Shown: in pieces, positions 1-8,409 of the stretch | Position numbering within the stretch: the stretch's first letter is position 1 | How the letters are laid out: the number at the start of each line of letters is the position of its first letter | Source: Variovorax sp. | Lineage (GTDB): Bacteria > Pseudomonadota > Gammaproteobacteria > Burkholderiales > Burkholderiaceae_C | Length of the DNA: 64,000 nt | Assembly: GCA_004210915.1 (NCBI GenBank) | Contig: SEGS01000007.1 | Span: 46,175 to 110,174, forward strand | Reading direction: 5' to 3' | Notes under the pieces: generated by a model | The model's database searches: none | What the model saw: only the letters and a program-made list of their open reading frames with translations | Told to the model about the DNA's origin: nothing | Translations under genes and position numbers: made by a program

Positions 1-606
1 TGGATGTCCTACGAGGACACCGCGCGCGTCGCGGCCCTCAAGACCCGCGCGACGCGCTTCGAACGCGTGCGCGGCGAAGCCCGGGTGCAGGCCGGCCAGG
101 TGCTGGCCATCAACGAATACATGCATCCGCGGCTGCAGGAGATCTGCGAGACGCTGCCCGGCGGCGTCGGGCGCTGGCTCATGGGCTCGACGCTGCCGAA
201 GAAGCTGGTCGAACGCTTCACGCAGCACGGCCGCGTGATCCAGACCAGCTCGCTGCGCGGCTATCTCATGCTCCGCACCGTGGCGGCCTGCGGACGCTGG
301 CGCCGGTCGACGATGCGCTATGCCGATGAAAACCGCCGCATCGAGGACTGGTTGCAGCGCATCGCCAGCACCGCGCGGCGCCACCCCGAGCTGGCCGTCG
401 AACTGGCCCAGCTCCAGCGCCTGGTCAAGGGCTACAGCGACACGCACGAGCGGGGCCTGCGCAACTACGACTCGGTGCTGCGCGCCTTCGATCGCGCCGG
501 CACGGCGCTGGCGCCGGCCACCCTGCGCGAGCTGCGCGATGCGGCACTGGCCGACGAGCATGGTCACAAGCTGCAGGCCGCACTGGCGCGGCACGCACTG
601 GTCTGA
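1..606 (+). CDS. Indolepyruvate oxidoreductase subunit beta-like protein, C-terminal part (5' end outside window)
   Basis: The reading frame is open from base 1, so the start lies outside the window; about 201 residues remain. The stretch YEDTARVAALKTRATRFERV and the following helical region resemble the C-terminal DUF6537-like extension of long IorB-type proteins, which with IorA oxidatively decarboxylate arylpyruvates (such as indolepyruvate) to aryl-acyl-CoA in the cytoplasm. The N-terminal gamma domain expected in this family is not visible here. It ends 14 bp before the reductase gene, so it is probably in the same operon; this links arylpyruvate or indole chemistry to the downstream ring-hydroxylating oxygenases. 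The family call rests on recalled sequence resemblance, not a search. Confidence 0.7.
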   Translation, partial: WMSYEDTARVAALKTRATRFERVRGEARVQAGQVLAINEYMHPRLQEICETLPGGVGRWLMGSTLPKKLVERFTQHGRVIQTSSLRGYLMLRTVAACGRWRRSTMRYADENRRIEDWLQRIASTARRHPELAVELAQLQRLVKGYSDTHERGLRNYDSVLRAFDRAGTALAPATLRELRDAALADEHGHKLQAALARHALV

Positions 607-620
607 AAAGGCGACGCCCG

Positions 621-1613
621 ATGAACGCACCCACCGCCACGCTCGCCCTCCGCGTCGTCGAAGCGCGCGAGCTCAATCCACTGATCCGCATGCTGCGCCT
701 TCGCGCCGACGACGGCCGCGCGCTCCCCGGATTCGCGGCCGGTGCGCACATTCGCGTGCAGGTGTCCCTGACCGATGGCGGCACCGACTGGCGCCACTAT
801 TCGCTGGTCAACTTCGATACCGCGCGCAATGCGACGAACGCCCCGACGGAGTACGTGATTGCCGTTCGCAAGGAAGCCGAAGGCCGCGGTGGCTCGCGCT
901 TCATGCACGAGAGATTGAAGGAGGGCGACACGCTCGCCATCGAGCCGCCGAAGAACGACTTCCCGCTGCACACCGGCCCAGGTGGCTCGGTGCTGGTCGC
1001 GGGCGGCATCGGCGTCACGCCGCTGGCCACGATGGCGGCGCGCCGCCGCGCGGAAGAGGCGCCGGTGCGCATGCATTACGCCGGCCGCAGCCGCGACCTG
1101 ATGGCCTTCCTGCCGGAGCTGGAAGCGTTGTTGGGGCCTGACCTGCACGTCCATGCCGATGCGGAGGCCGGCGCGCCGCTGGACATCGATGCGCTGCTCG
1201 ACAACGTGCCCGCGGGCGATCGCCTCTATGTGTGTGGGCCGAAGGTCATGCTCGATGCCGTACTCGCTCGGACGCAGGTGCGCGGTTGGACGCACGACCG
1301 CGTGCACTTCGAGCTGTTCACAGAGCCGGTCGTTGAAGCAGGCGACCAGCCCTTCGAGGTGGAACTGGCCCAGTCCGGCCAGCGCTTCACCGTGGCAGCG
1401 GACCAGAGCATCCTTGACTGCCTGATCGACAACGGCTGCGACCCGATGTTCGACTGCAAGCGCGGCGAATGCGGTGTGTGCGCGGTCCCGGTCATCGAAG
1501 GCGAGATCGACCATCGCGACTACGTGCTGACCGCCCGCGAGAAGGCGGAGGGCAACGTCATGCAGATCTGCATCTCGCGCGCCAAGGGCGCCCGCCTGGT
1601 GCTCGACCTCTGA
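621..1613 (+). CDS. Phthalate-dioxygenase-reductase type oxidoreductase (FMN / NADH / 2Fe-2S)
   Basis: A 330-residue electron-transfer protein expected to pass electrons from NAD(P)H via flavin and a plant-type 2Fe-2S centre to a Rieske oxygenase. Domain order is flavin binding (RHYSLVN about residues 58-64), nucleotide binding (VLVAGGIGVTP about 125-135) and a C-terminal ferredoxin domain with CKRGECGVC (C-x4-C-x2-C, about residue 282) and a distal Cys in MQICIS near residue 317. Length and order match the PDR/VanB family. It sits 19 bp upstream of the oxygenase alpha gene and is the only such reductase in the cluster, so it may serve both oxygenases present. Confidence 0.93.
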   Translation: MNAPTATLALRVVEARELNPLIRMLRLRADDGRALPGFAAGAHIRVQVSLTDGGTDWRHYSLVNFDTARNATNAPTEYVIAVRKEAEGRGGSRFMHERLKEGDTLAIEPPKNDFPLHTGPGGSVLVAGGIGVTPLATMAARRRAEEAPVRMHYAGRSRDLMAFLPELEALLGPDLHVHADAEAGAPLDIDALLDNVPAGDRLYVCGPKVMLDAVLARTQVRGWTHDRVHFELFTEPVVEAGDQPFEVELAQSGQRFTVAADQSILDCLIDNGCDPMFDCKRGECGVCAVPVIEGEIDHRDYVLTAREKAEGNVMQICISRAKGARLVLDL

Positions 1614-1632
1614 AGAAGGAGCCAGAAGAACC

Positions 1633-2946
1633 ATGCCTTCCTACCGCGACAACCCCGACGCCGTGCGCGCGCTCGTCGAGAACGACCGCGTGCACCGCGA
1701 TCTGTACACCAGCCAGGAGCTGTTCGAGCTGGAGCAGGAACACTTCTTCGCGAACACCTGGAACTACGTCGGGCACGAAAGCCAGCTGCCCAGGGCCGGC
1801 GACTGGATCACCAACGAGATTGCGGGACGGCCCTTGATCATCGTGCGCCATGGCGACGGCAGTGTGCGCGCCATGATGAACCGCTGCGCCCACAAGGGTT
1901 CGCGGCTGGTGAACGGACCCTGCGGCAACACCGGCAAGTTCTTTCGTTGCCCGTACCACGCGTGGACCTTCAAGACCGACGGCGCGCCGCTGGCCATCCC
2001 GTTGAAGACGGGCTACGAGAACACGCAGCTGCACGAATGCGAGTCGGGCAAGGGCCTGACCACGATCCCGCACGTGCGCAGCCACCGCGGCTTCATCTTC
2101 GTGAAGATCAACGACGCGGGCGCCGACTTCGAGTCGTACTTCGGCGATTCGCTCAGCTCGATCGACAACATGGCCGATCGCTCGCCCGAGGGTGAGCTCG
2201 AGATCGCCGGTGGTTGCCTGCGCTTCATGCACCAGTGCAACTGGAAGATGTTCGTGGAGAACCTGAACGACACGATGCATCCGATGGTCGCGCACGAGTC
2301 GTCGGCTGGCACTGCCAAGCGGATGTGGGCCGACAAGCCCGAGGACGAACCCAAGCCCATGGCCGTCGAGCAGTTCGTGCCCTTCATGTCCGACTACAAG
2401 TTCTTCGAGGACATGGGCATCCGCACCTACGACCACGGCCACAGCTTCACGGGCGTGCACTTCAGCATCCACAGCAAGTACAAGGCGATCCCGGCGTACG
2501 ACGACGCGATGAAGGCGCGCTACGGGGAAGAGAAGACCGCGCAGATCCTGGGCATGGCAAGGCACAACACCGTCTACTACCCCAACCTCACGATCAAGGG
2601 CGCGATCCAGGCCATCCGCGTGATCAAGCCCATCTCGGTCGACCGGACGCTGGTGGAAAGCTGGACCTTCCGCCTGAAGGGCGCGCCGCCGGAGCTGCTT
2701 CAGCGCACCACCATGTACAACCGGCTCATCAACTCGCCGTTCTCGGTGGTCGGCCACGACGACCTGCAGGCCTACCGCGGCATGCAGGCCGGCCTGCAGG
2801 CCAGCGGCAACGAGTGGGTGAGCCTGCACCGCGACTACGACCCTTCCGAGCTGAAGGGCGGCGAGATCACGACCGGCGGCACCAGCGAGTTGCCGATGCG
2901 CAACCAGTACCGCAGCTGGGTCGAGCGCATGACGGAGACGATGTGA
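1633..2946 (+). CDS. Rieske ring-hydroxylating oxygenase, alpha subunit (first copy)
   Basis: A 437-residue catalytic subunit of an aromatic-ring dioxygenase. The Rieske 2Fe-2S ligands are Cys85/His87 (CAHKGS) and Cys106/His109 (CPYHAW). The mononuclear iron site is in NLNDTMHPMVAH, with Asp213, His216 and His221. The start ATG has a purine-rich ribosome site (AAGAAGGAG region just upstream). The stop overlaps the ATG of the beta subunit by one base, so the two are translationally coupled. The substrate is not readable from the sequence; the neighbours (IorB-like protein, MarR, cyclase, CoA ligase, thiolase) suit an indolic or arylacetic acid. A paralogue with the same spacing of all ligands lies at 11573. 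Confidence 0.93.
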   Translation: MPSYRDNPDAVRALVENDRVHRDLYTSQELFELEQEHFFANTWNYVGHESQLPRAGDWITNEIAGRPLIIVRHGDGSVRAMMNRCAHKGSRLVNGPCGNTGKFFRCPYHAWTFKTDGAPLAIPLKTGYENTQLHECESGKGLTTIPHVRSHRGFIFVKINDAGADFESYFGDSLSSIDNMADRSPEGELEIAGGCLRFMHQCNWKMFVENLNDTMHPMVAHESSAGTAKRMWADKPEDEPKPMAVEQFVPFMSDYKFFEDMGIRTYDHGHSFTGVHFSIHSKYKAIPAYDDAMKARYGEEKTAQILGMARHNTVYYPNLTIKGAIQAIRVIKPISVDRTLVESWTFRLKGAPPELLQRTTMYNRLINSPFSVVGHDDLQAYRGMQAGLQASGNEWVSLHRDYDPSELKGGEITTGGTSELPMRNQYRSWVERMTETM

Positions 2947-3434
2947 TGGTCGATACCGTTATCACCCGGCAGGACCTGATCGACTTCGTCGTGAGCGAAT
3001 CGCATCTGCTCGACACGCGCCGCTACGAGGCGTGGAACGCGCTCTTCACCGACGACGCCTTCTACTGGGTGCCGTTGGTGCCTGACCAGGAAGACGGTCT
3101 CAACCACACCTCGCACCTGTACGAAGACAAGCTCCTGCGCGAGCTGCGCATCGAACGCCTGAAGAGCCCGCGTGCGTTCTCGCAGCAGCCGCCAAGCCGC
3201 TGCCACCACCTGCTGCAGGTACCGGTAGTCGAGACCTTCGATGCCGAGGGCAACCGTTTCGTGGTGCGCACCAGCTTCCACTACACCGAGTCGCAGGGCG
3301 ACGAGTTGCAGTTCTACGTCGGCACCTTCTTCCATCACCTGACGGTGCAGCACGGCGCGCTGCGCATCACGCTCAAACGCGTGAACTTGCTTAACTGCGA
3401 CGCGGCACTTCCGGCCGTGCAGCTCTTCATCTGA
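2946..3434 (+). CDS. Ring-hydroxylating oxygenase, beta subunit (first copy)
   Basis: A 162-residue small subunit with the SnoaL/NTF2-like fold typical of Rieske oxygenase beta subunits: an N-terminal helix (VVSESHLLDTRRYEAWNALF), the FYWVPL strand and the family-typical C-terminus RVNLLN...AVQLFI. It is structural and contributes to the alpha3beta3 hexamer; it carries no cofactor. The ATG at 2946 overlaps the alpha stop (TGATG), so I prefer it to any longer upstream reading in the same frame. Confidence 0.9.
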   Translation: MVDTVITRQDLIDFVVSESHLLDTRRYEAWNALFTDDAFYWVPLVPDQEDGLNHTSHLYEDKLLRELRIERLKSPRAFSQQPPSRCHHLLQVPVVETFDAEGNRFVVRTSFHYTESQGDELQFYVGTFFHHLTVQHGALRITLKRVNLLNCDAALPAVQLFI

Positions 3435-3443
3435 CGGGACGAG

Positions 3444-5069
3444 ATGCAACACGCCACCGTTCATCAAGTTTTTTCGGCGACTGCGGCGCGCACGCCGGAC
3501 GCTGAATTCCTGTTCACAGAATCGGTGACCGCTGCGGCCTATGGCATTGCAGCCGGTGCCATTCACTGGGGCAAAGCCGCAGCCGAGGTCGAGCGCCTGC
3601 GCACCGCCTACGCCCAGGCCGGCTACGGCCATGGCCACCGCGTCGGCCTGTTGCTTGAGAACCGGCCCGCCTTCATCTTCCATTGGCTGGCGCTGAATGC
3701 GCTGGGCGCGAGCGTGGTGCCGATCAACGCCGAAATGCGCTCGGCCGAGCTGGTGTACCTGATCGGCCACAGCGAGATCGGCCTGGCCGTCACTCTGCCC
3801 GGGCGCGCTGCCGACCTGCAGGCCGCTGCCGCGCAGGCCGGCGTGGCCTTCGAAACCATGGGGCCCGACGACGCCGTGCCGGCCGCGAAGACGGTGGCAC
3901 CCCGCGCCGGCGAACCCATCGGCGTCGACACCGAATGCGGACTGCTCTACACCTCGGGCACCACCGGCCGGCCCAAGGGCTGCATCCTGAGCAACGCGTA
4001 CTTCCTGCGCGCGGGCGAGTGGTACGCCGCGCTCGATGGCGTGTGCAGCGTCCGCCCCGACACCGAGCGCGTGATCACGCCGCTGCCGCTCAATCACATG
4101 AATGCGATGGCGTTCTCGACCATGGTCGTGCTGGTGGCGGGCGGCTGCCTGGTGCAGCTCGATCGCTTCCACCCCAAGACCTGGCTGGCGAGCGCGCGCG
4201 AAAGCGGCGCGACCATCGTTCACTACCTGGGCGTGATGCCCGCGATGCTGCTCTCCGCACCCGCGTCGGTGGCCGACCGCGACCATGCGATCCGCTGGGG
4301 CTTCGGCGCCGGCGTCGACCGCAAGAACCATGGTCCCTTCGAAGCGCGCTTCGGTTTCCCGCTGGTCGAGGCCTGGGCCATGACCGAGACGGGGGCCGCC
4401 GCCTGCATCATGGCCAACCGTGAGCCGCGCCTGGTGGGCACGAGCTGCTTCGGCCGGCAGGAAGCGTTCGTCGAGCTCCGCCTGGTGGGCGAAGACGGCA
4501 ATGACGTCGGCACCGATGCACCGGGCGAACTGCTCGTGCGCTCGGCCGGCGACGACCCGAAGCGCTGGTTCTTCTCCGGTTACCTGAGGGACGAGGAAGC
4601 CACGCGCGAAGCCTGGGCCGACGGCTGGTTCCACACCGGTGACCTCGTGCGCCGCGACGCGGAAGGCAATTTCTTCTTCGTCGACCGCAAGAAGAACGTG
4701 ATCCGACGCAGCGGCGAAAACATCTCGGCCGTCGAGGTCGAGAGCGTGCTCAACCAGCACCCGGCCGTGAAGTCGTCGGCCGTGGCCGCGACGCCGGACG
4801 CGGTGCGCGGCGACGAAGTGCTGGCCTGCATCGTGATGCGCGAGGACGCCGATGCGTCCCAGCCCGCGCAAACGGCGGCCAGCATCGTCGAGCACGCCTT
4901 GGCGCAACTCGCCTACTACAAGGCGCCCGGCTACGTGGCCTTCGTCGACGCGCTGCCGCTCACGCCGTCGCAGAAGATCCAGCGCGGCCAGTTGCGCGAG
5001 CTGGCGCATGCACTGCCGGGACAGGGTCATTGCATCGACACCCGTTCGATGAAGAAGAGGCAGGCATGA
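3444..5069 (+). CDS. AMP-forming acyl-CoA synthetase (CaiC-like)
   Basis: A 541-residue adenylate-forming ligase, expected to activate a carboxylic acid intermediate to its CoA thioester with ATP. The P-loop LLYTSGTTGRPKG is at residues 167-179, the A5 region is AWAMTETG, the hinge is GYLRDEEAT...GWFHTGDL...FVDRKKNVIRRSGENIS, and the catalytic C-terminal lysine region SQKIQRGQ is near the end, so all core motifs are present. It starts 9 bp after the oxygenase beta gene and its stop overlaps the thiolase ATG (ATGA). The cluster's second ligase (18157) is broken, so this one is probably the working enzyme. Confidence 0.9.
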   Translation: MQHATVHQVFSATAARTPDAEFLFTESVTAAAYGIAAGAIHWGKAAAEVERLRTAYAQAGYGHGHRVGLLLENRPAFIFHWLALNALGASVVPINAEMRSAELVYLIGHSEIGLAVTLPGRAADLQAAAAQAGVAFETMGPDDAVPAAKTVAPRAGEPIGVDTECGLLYTSGTTGRPKGCILSNAYFLRAGEWYAALDGVCSVRPDTERVITPLPLNHMNAMAFSTMVVLVAGGCLVQLDRFHPKTWLASARESGATIVHYLGVMPAMLLSAPASVADRDHAIRWGFGAGVDRKNHGPFEARFGFPLVEAWAMTETGAAACIMANREPRLVGTSCFGRQEAFVELRLVGEDGNDVGTDAPGELLVRSAGDDPKRWFFSGYLRDEEATREAWADGWFHTGDLVRRDAEGNFFFVDRKKNVIRRSGENISAVEVESVLNQHPAVKSSAVAATPDAVRGDEVLACIVMREDADASQPAQTAASIVEHALAQLAYYKAPGYVAFVDALPLTPSQKIQRGQLRELAHALPGQGHCIDTRSMKKRQA

Positions 5070-6241
5070 CCAGGCGCAACCGGCTTTCCTACGAAGGCGT
5101 CGCTGTCGCGGTGCCCGTCACCGTGCCCTATGTGCGCTACTCCACGCGCACCGCGCATTGGTTCATCGGCCAGGCGCTGGAGGCGCTGGTGCACACCAGC
5201 GGCGTGCCCAAGGAACAAATCGACGGCTTGTGCCTGAGCAGCTTCTCGCTGGCGCCCGACACTGCCGTGGGCGTGACGCAGCACCTCGGTCTGTCGCCGC
5301 GCTGGCTCGACCACGTGCCCACCGGTGGCGCCTCGGGCGTGATGTGCCTGCGCCGCGCGGCGCGCGCCGTGCAGGCGGGCGATGCCGACATCGTGGCCTG
5401 CGTGGGCGCCGACACCAACCACGTCGACTCCTTCCGCCAGACGCTGGGCAGCTTCAGCAACTTCGCGCGCGATGCGAGCTACCCCTATGGCTCGGGCGGA
5501 CCGAACTCGATTTTCGCGTTCATCACCGCCAACTACATGCGCACTTATGGCGCGAGGCGCGAGGATTTTGGCCGCATCTGCGTGGACCAGCGCACCAACG
5601 CGCTGGGCAATCCCAACGCGATGTTCAAAAAGGCGCTCACGCTCGACGAGTACATGGCGGCGCGCCCGATCTCTGACCCGATCCATCTGTTCGATTGCGT
5701 GATGCCCTGCGCGGGTGCCGAGGCCTTCCTGGTCATGAGCGAGGAGCGCGCCCGCGATCTGGGACTGGCCCATGTCGTCATCCGCGGCGCGATCGAGCGG
5801 CATAACGCCTACGCGGAAGATCCGGTCATGGTGCAGGGCGGCTGGCGCAAGGACCGGGACGACCTGTACGCCCAGGCCGGCGTGCAGCCGGGCGACCTGG
5901 ACTTCGTGCAGACCTACGACGACTACCCCGTCATCGCGATGATGCAGTTCGAGGACCTGGGCTTCTGCGAGAAGGGCGAAGGCCCGGCCTTCGTGCAGTC
6001 TCACACGCTGACCTTCGACGGCAGCTTCCCGAACAACACCAGCGGCGGACAGCTCTCGGCCGGACAAGCGGGTGCGGCAGGTGGCTTTCTCGGCATGGTC
6101 GAGTCGATCCGACAGCTGACCGACGACGCCGGTGCGCGCGCGGTGCCCGACGCCCGCCTGGGCCTTGTCGCCGGCTTCGGCATGGTGACCTACGACCGCT
6201 GCCTGTGCACAGGCGCCGTCATCCTGGGGAGACAAGAATGA
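5066..6241 (+). CDS. Thiolase-family protein (SCP-x/lipid-transfer type acyl-CoA acyltransferase)
   Basis: A 391-residue thiolase-fold protein. GASGVMCLRRA is in the nucleophile region, though the classical Cys is not in its usual sequence context. The C-terminal half has DFVQTYDDYPVIAM and the loop NTSGGQLSAGQAGAAGG, typical of the SCP-x/nonspecific lipid-transfer thiolases that pair with DUF35 (Zn-ribbon OB-fold) partners, as here. Expected role is thiolytic or retro-aldol cleavage of a CoA thioester in side-chain or ring-cleavage catabolism. The ATG at 5066 overlaps the ligase stop by four bases; a longer start at 5030 lies inside the ligase and is less likely. Confidence 0.85.
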   Translation: MTRRNRLSYEGVAVAVPVTVPYVRYSTRTAHWFIGQALEALVHTSGVPKEQIDGLCLSSFSLAPDTAVGVTQHLGLSPRWLDHVPTGGASGVMCLRRAARAVQAGDADIVACVGADTNHVDSFRQTLGSFSNFARDASYPYGSGGPNSIFAFITANYMRTYGARREDFGRICVDQRTNALGNPNAMFKKALTLDEYMAARPISDPIHLFDCVMPCAGAEAFLVMSEERARDLGLAHVVIRGAIERHNAYAEDPVMVQGGWRKDRDDLYAQAGVQPGDLDFVQTYDDYPVIAMMQFEDLGFCEKGEGPAFVQSHTLTFDGSFPNNTSGGQLSAGQAGAAGGFLGMVESIRQLTDDAGARAVPDARLGLVAGFGMVTYDRCLCTGAVILGRQE

Positions 6242-6242
6242 T

Positions 6243-6322
6243 TTGCCCCCACGTTTGCCGCTGCGCGGCTGCACTGCCCCCCGAGGGGGCCGCGCGCCTG
6301 CCTTGGGGCGGCCCGGCGGAGG
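6243..6322. repeat. Intergenic palindromic repeat of the Comamonadaceae type
   Basis: Between the thiolase stop and the start of the DUF35 gene is a GC-rich segment with the hairpin CCCCCCGAGGGGG and flanking GCCGCTGCGCGGC and GGGGCGGCCCGGCG blocks. It matches a short dispersed repeat that I recall from Variovorax, Acidovorax and relatives. It can be read as codons in frame with the next gene, but the residues are low-complexity and not conserved-looking. It separates the thiolase from its presumed partner gene by about 85 bp in an otherwise overlapping operon. Confidence 0.7.
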
Positions 6323-6326
6323 CGCT

Positions 6327-7580
6327 ATGACCATGCCGATGATGCGCCCCCCGCGCAAGAACCCGGTACTGCGCACCCGCCAGATGAACCTGCCGCCGGG
6401 CGCGCGCGGCCGCGTCGCACTGGGCCTCACGGCTGCTGCGGCCGAGGGCCGCTTCGAGCTGCAGACCTGCGAAGACTGCGGCACGGTGCAGTACCCGCCG
6501 CGCGAGGTCTGCCACAAGTGCCTCTCCGCTGCATTGCGCTGGCGCACGCAAAGCGGCGAGGGCGCGCTGCTCGGCAGCACCACGCTGCATCACAGCAACG
6601 ACCTGTTCTTTCGCGAGCGGCTGCCCTGGCGGCTGGGCTTGGTGCACCTGGACGCAGGCCCGACGCTCATGGTCCACCTGCATGGCGAAGTCGGCGATGC
6701 GCCGACGCGCGTGCGTGTCGGCGCCCGGCTCGACCGTGCCGGGCAGGCCGTTCTCATTGGTTTTCCGATTGAAGGGAGTGCCCATATGGCCGACGACAAG
6801 ATGCTGCGCGAGATGACCAGCGACCCCAAGTTCCGCAAGGCACTGGTGACCGACGGCAAGACCGAGACCGGCCAGGCCATCGTGCGCGCGCTGGTCAAGG
6901 CCGGTGCCGACATCGTCTGGGTCGGGCACGCCGAACCCTGGAAGAAGATGGGCGACGGGCTCGACGACATCTCGGCGCTGCCGCAGGTCACGCTGGTGCC
7001 GCTCGACCTCACCAACGGCCGCCAGGTGACCGAGCTGGCGGGCTCCATCGGCGGCAAGGTCGACATCGTGATCAACAACGCGGAGGTGCACCGCACCTTC
7101 GGCATCGGATCGCGCCGCGGCACCGACGTGGCCAAGGCCGAGATGGACATCAACTACTTCGGCTTCCTGCGGCTGGCGCAGGAGTTCGGCCCCGCGCTCA
7201 AGGGCCGCTCGGCCGATGGCGCCACAGGCGCAACCGCCTGGGTCAACCTGCTGTCGATCTACGCGCTGAGCAACTTCCCGCCGCACGGCACCTTCAGTGC
7301 ATCCAAGGCCGCGGCGCATTCGCTCGCGCAATGCCTGCGCGCCGAGATGCGGCCCGCCGGCATTCGCGTCATCAACGTCTTCCCGGGCCCCATCGACGAC
7401 GAGTGGAACCAGCACACGCCGCCGCCCAAGCTGGCGCCGGCCGCACTGGCCAACGCCATCGTGAACGCGCTGCGCGACGGCGTCGAGGACGTCTACCCGG
7501 GCGACGTGGCGCAGGAATGGCTGGAGCGCTGGCGCGACAACCCCAAGGTACTCGAACGCGAACTGGCCAATGGCGGCTGA
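6327..7580 (+). CDS. Fusion: Zn-ribbon/OB-fold (DUF35) protein plus degenerate short-chain dehydrogenase
   Basis: From ATG 6327 the frame runs 417 residues without a stop. Residues 1 to about 150 are a DUF35 acyl-CoA-associated protein with zinc ligands CEDC (48-51) and CHKC (62-65) and an OB domain; these bind SCP-x thiolases such as the gene before it. Residues 154-417 are an SDR. The SDR has lost key residues: TDGKTETG replaces TGxxxGxG, NNAE replaces NNAG, and FSASK replaces the catalytic YxxxK (Phe323, with Ser310 and Lys327 kept). A good internal Shine-Dalgarno (AGGGAG, 6773-6778) sits 7 bases before ATG 6786, so a separate SDR-only product is possible. An earlier in-frame start at 6243 lies in the repeat and is unlikely. 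Confidence 0.8.
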   Translation: MTMPMMRPPRKNPVLRTRQMNLPPGARGRVALGLTAAAAEGRFELQTCEDCGTVQYPPREVCHKCLSAALRWRTQSGEGALLGSTTLHHSNDLFFRERLPWRLGLVHLDAGPTLMVHLHGEVGDAPTRVRVGARLDRAGQAVLIGFPIEGSAHMADDKMLREMTSDPKFRKALVTDGKTETGQAIVRALVKAGADIVWVGHAEPWKKMGDGLDDISALPQVTLVPLDLTNGRQVTELAGSIGGKVDIVINNAEVHRTFGIGSRRGTDVAKAEMDINYFGFLRLAQEFGPALKGRSADGATGATAWVNLLSIYALSNFPPHGTFSASKAAAHSLAQCLRAEMRPAGIRVINVFPGPIDDEWNQHTPPPKLAPAALANAIVNALRDGVEDVYPGDVAQEWLERWRDNPKVLERELANGG

Positions 7581-7596
7581 GAACAGGAGCGACACG

Positions 7597-8409
7597 ATGA
7601 CGACAAGCACAGAACTCATGTCCGCCGCCGACATCCTCGGCGGCCTGGTGAGCGCGATGGCGACCGGCCGCATCCGCGTGATCGACCTCACGCAGACGCT
7701 CACGCCCGATTTCCCGCAGATCGCGCTGCCGCCCGAGATGGGTCAGTGCTGGCCCTTCCGCATCGAGGAGGTGTCGAAGTACGACGAGCGCGGCCCGGCC
7801 TGGTACTGGAACAACTTTTCCTGCGGCGAGCACACGGGCACGCACTTCGATGCGCCGATCCACTGGATCTCGGGCCGCGACCTGCCGAACAACTCCGTCG
7901 ACACGATTCCCGTGCAGAACTTCGTGGCCCCGGCCTGCGTGATCGACTGCTCAGCCGATGTGCAGGCGAACGACGACTACCTGCTCAGCGTGGCCGACAT
8001 CGAGCGCTACGAAGCCGCCCATGGGCGCATCCCGAAAGGCGCGTGGGTGTTGATGCGCACCGACTGGTCCAAGCGCAGCGACCCCGCGGCCTACCAGAAC
8101 TTCGACGAGACCGGCCAGCACACGCCGGGGCCGAGCACCGAGGCCGTGCGCTTCCTGGTGGAGCAGCGCGATGTGCTCGGCTTCGGTTCCGAGGCCATCG
8201 GCACGGATGCAGGGCAGGGCTACCACCTGCGCCCGCCCTATCCGTGCCACTACTACATGCACGGTGCCGGACGCTACGGCCTGCAGTGCCTGAGCAACCT
8301 TGACCTGTTGCCGCCCGCGGGCGCGGTGCTGATCTGCCCGCCCCTGAAGATCGAGAAGGGGAGCGGCAGTCCGCTGCGTGTGCTCGCGCTGGTTGGGGCA
8401 TCGGCGTGA
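7597..8409 (+). CDS. Cyclase-family metal hydrolase (kynurenine formamidase-like)
   Basis: A 270-residue member of the cyclase/KynB-like family of metal-dependent hydrolases acting on amides or cyclic ketones. The hallmark HTGTHFDAPIHW gives the metal-binding HxGTHxDxP motif. Also present are RTDWSKR and FGSEAIGTDAGQG, which are typical of the family. ATG 7597 is chosen because AGGAG lies about 7 bases upstream; a start at 7618 is possible. In an indole pathway such an enzyme would open or hydrolyse an oxidised indole ring or formamide, but the substrate is inferred. Its end overlaps the next SDR start (GTGA). Confidence 0.87.
   Translation: MTTSTELMSAADILGGLVSAMATGRIRVIDLTQTLTPDFPQIALPPEMGQCWPFRIEEVSKYDERGPAWYWNNFSCGEHTGTHFDAPIHWISGRDLPNNSVDTIPVQNFVAPACVIDCSADVQANDDYLLSVADIERYEAAHGRIPKGAWVLMRTDWSKRSDPAAYQNFDETGQHTPGPSTEAVRFLVEQRDVLGFGSEAIGTDAGQGYHLRPPYPCHYYMHGAGRYGLQCLSNLDLLPPAGAVLICPPLKIEKGSGSPLRVLALVGASA

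Noticed and set aside
2835..5030. A 731-codon open frame on the minus strand opposite the oxygenase beta and ligase genes
   Set aside because: It is antisense to clearly conserved proteins and has the residue make-up of reverse-frame GC-rich DNA (Arg/His/Val/Ala-rich, no motif).
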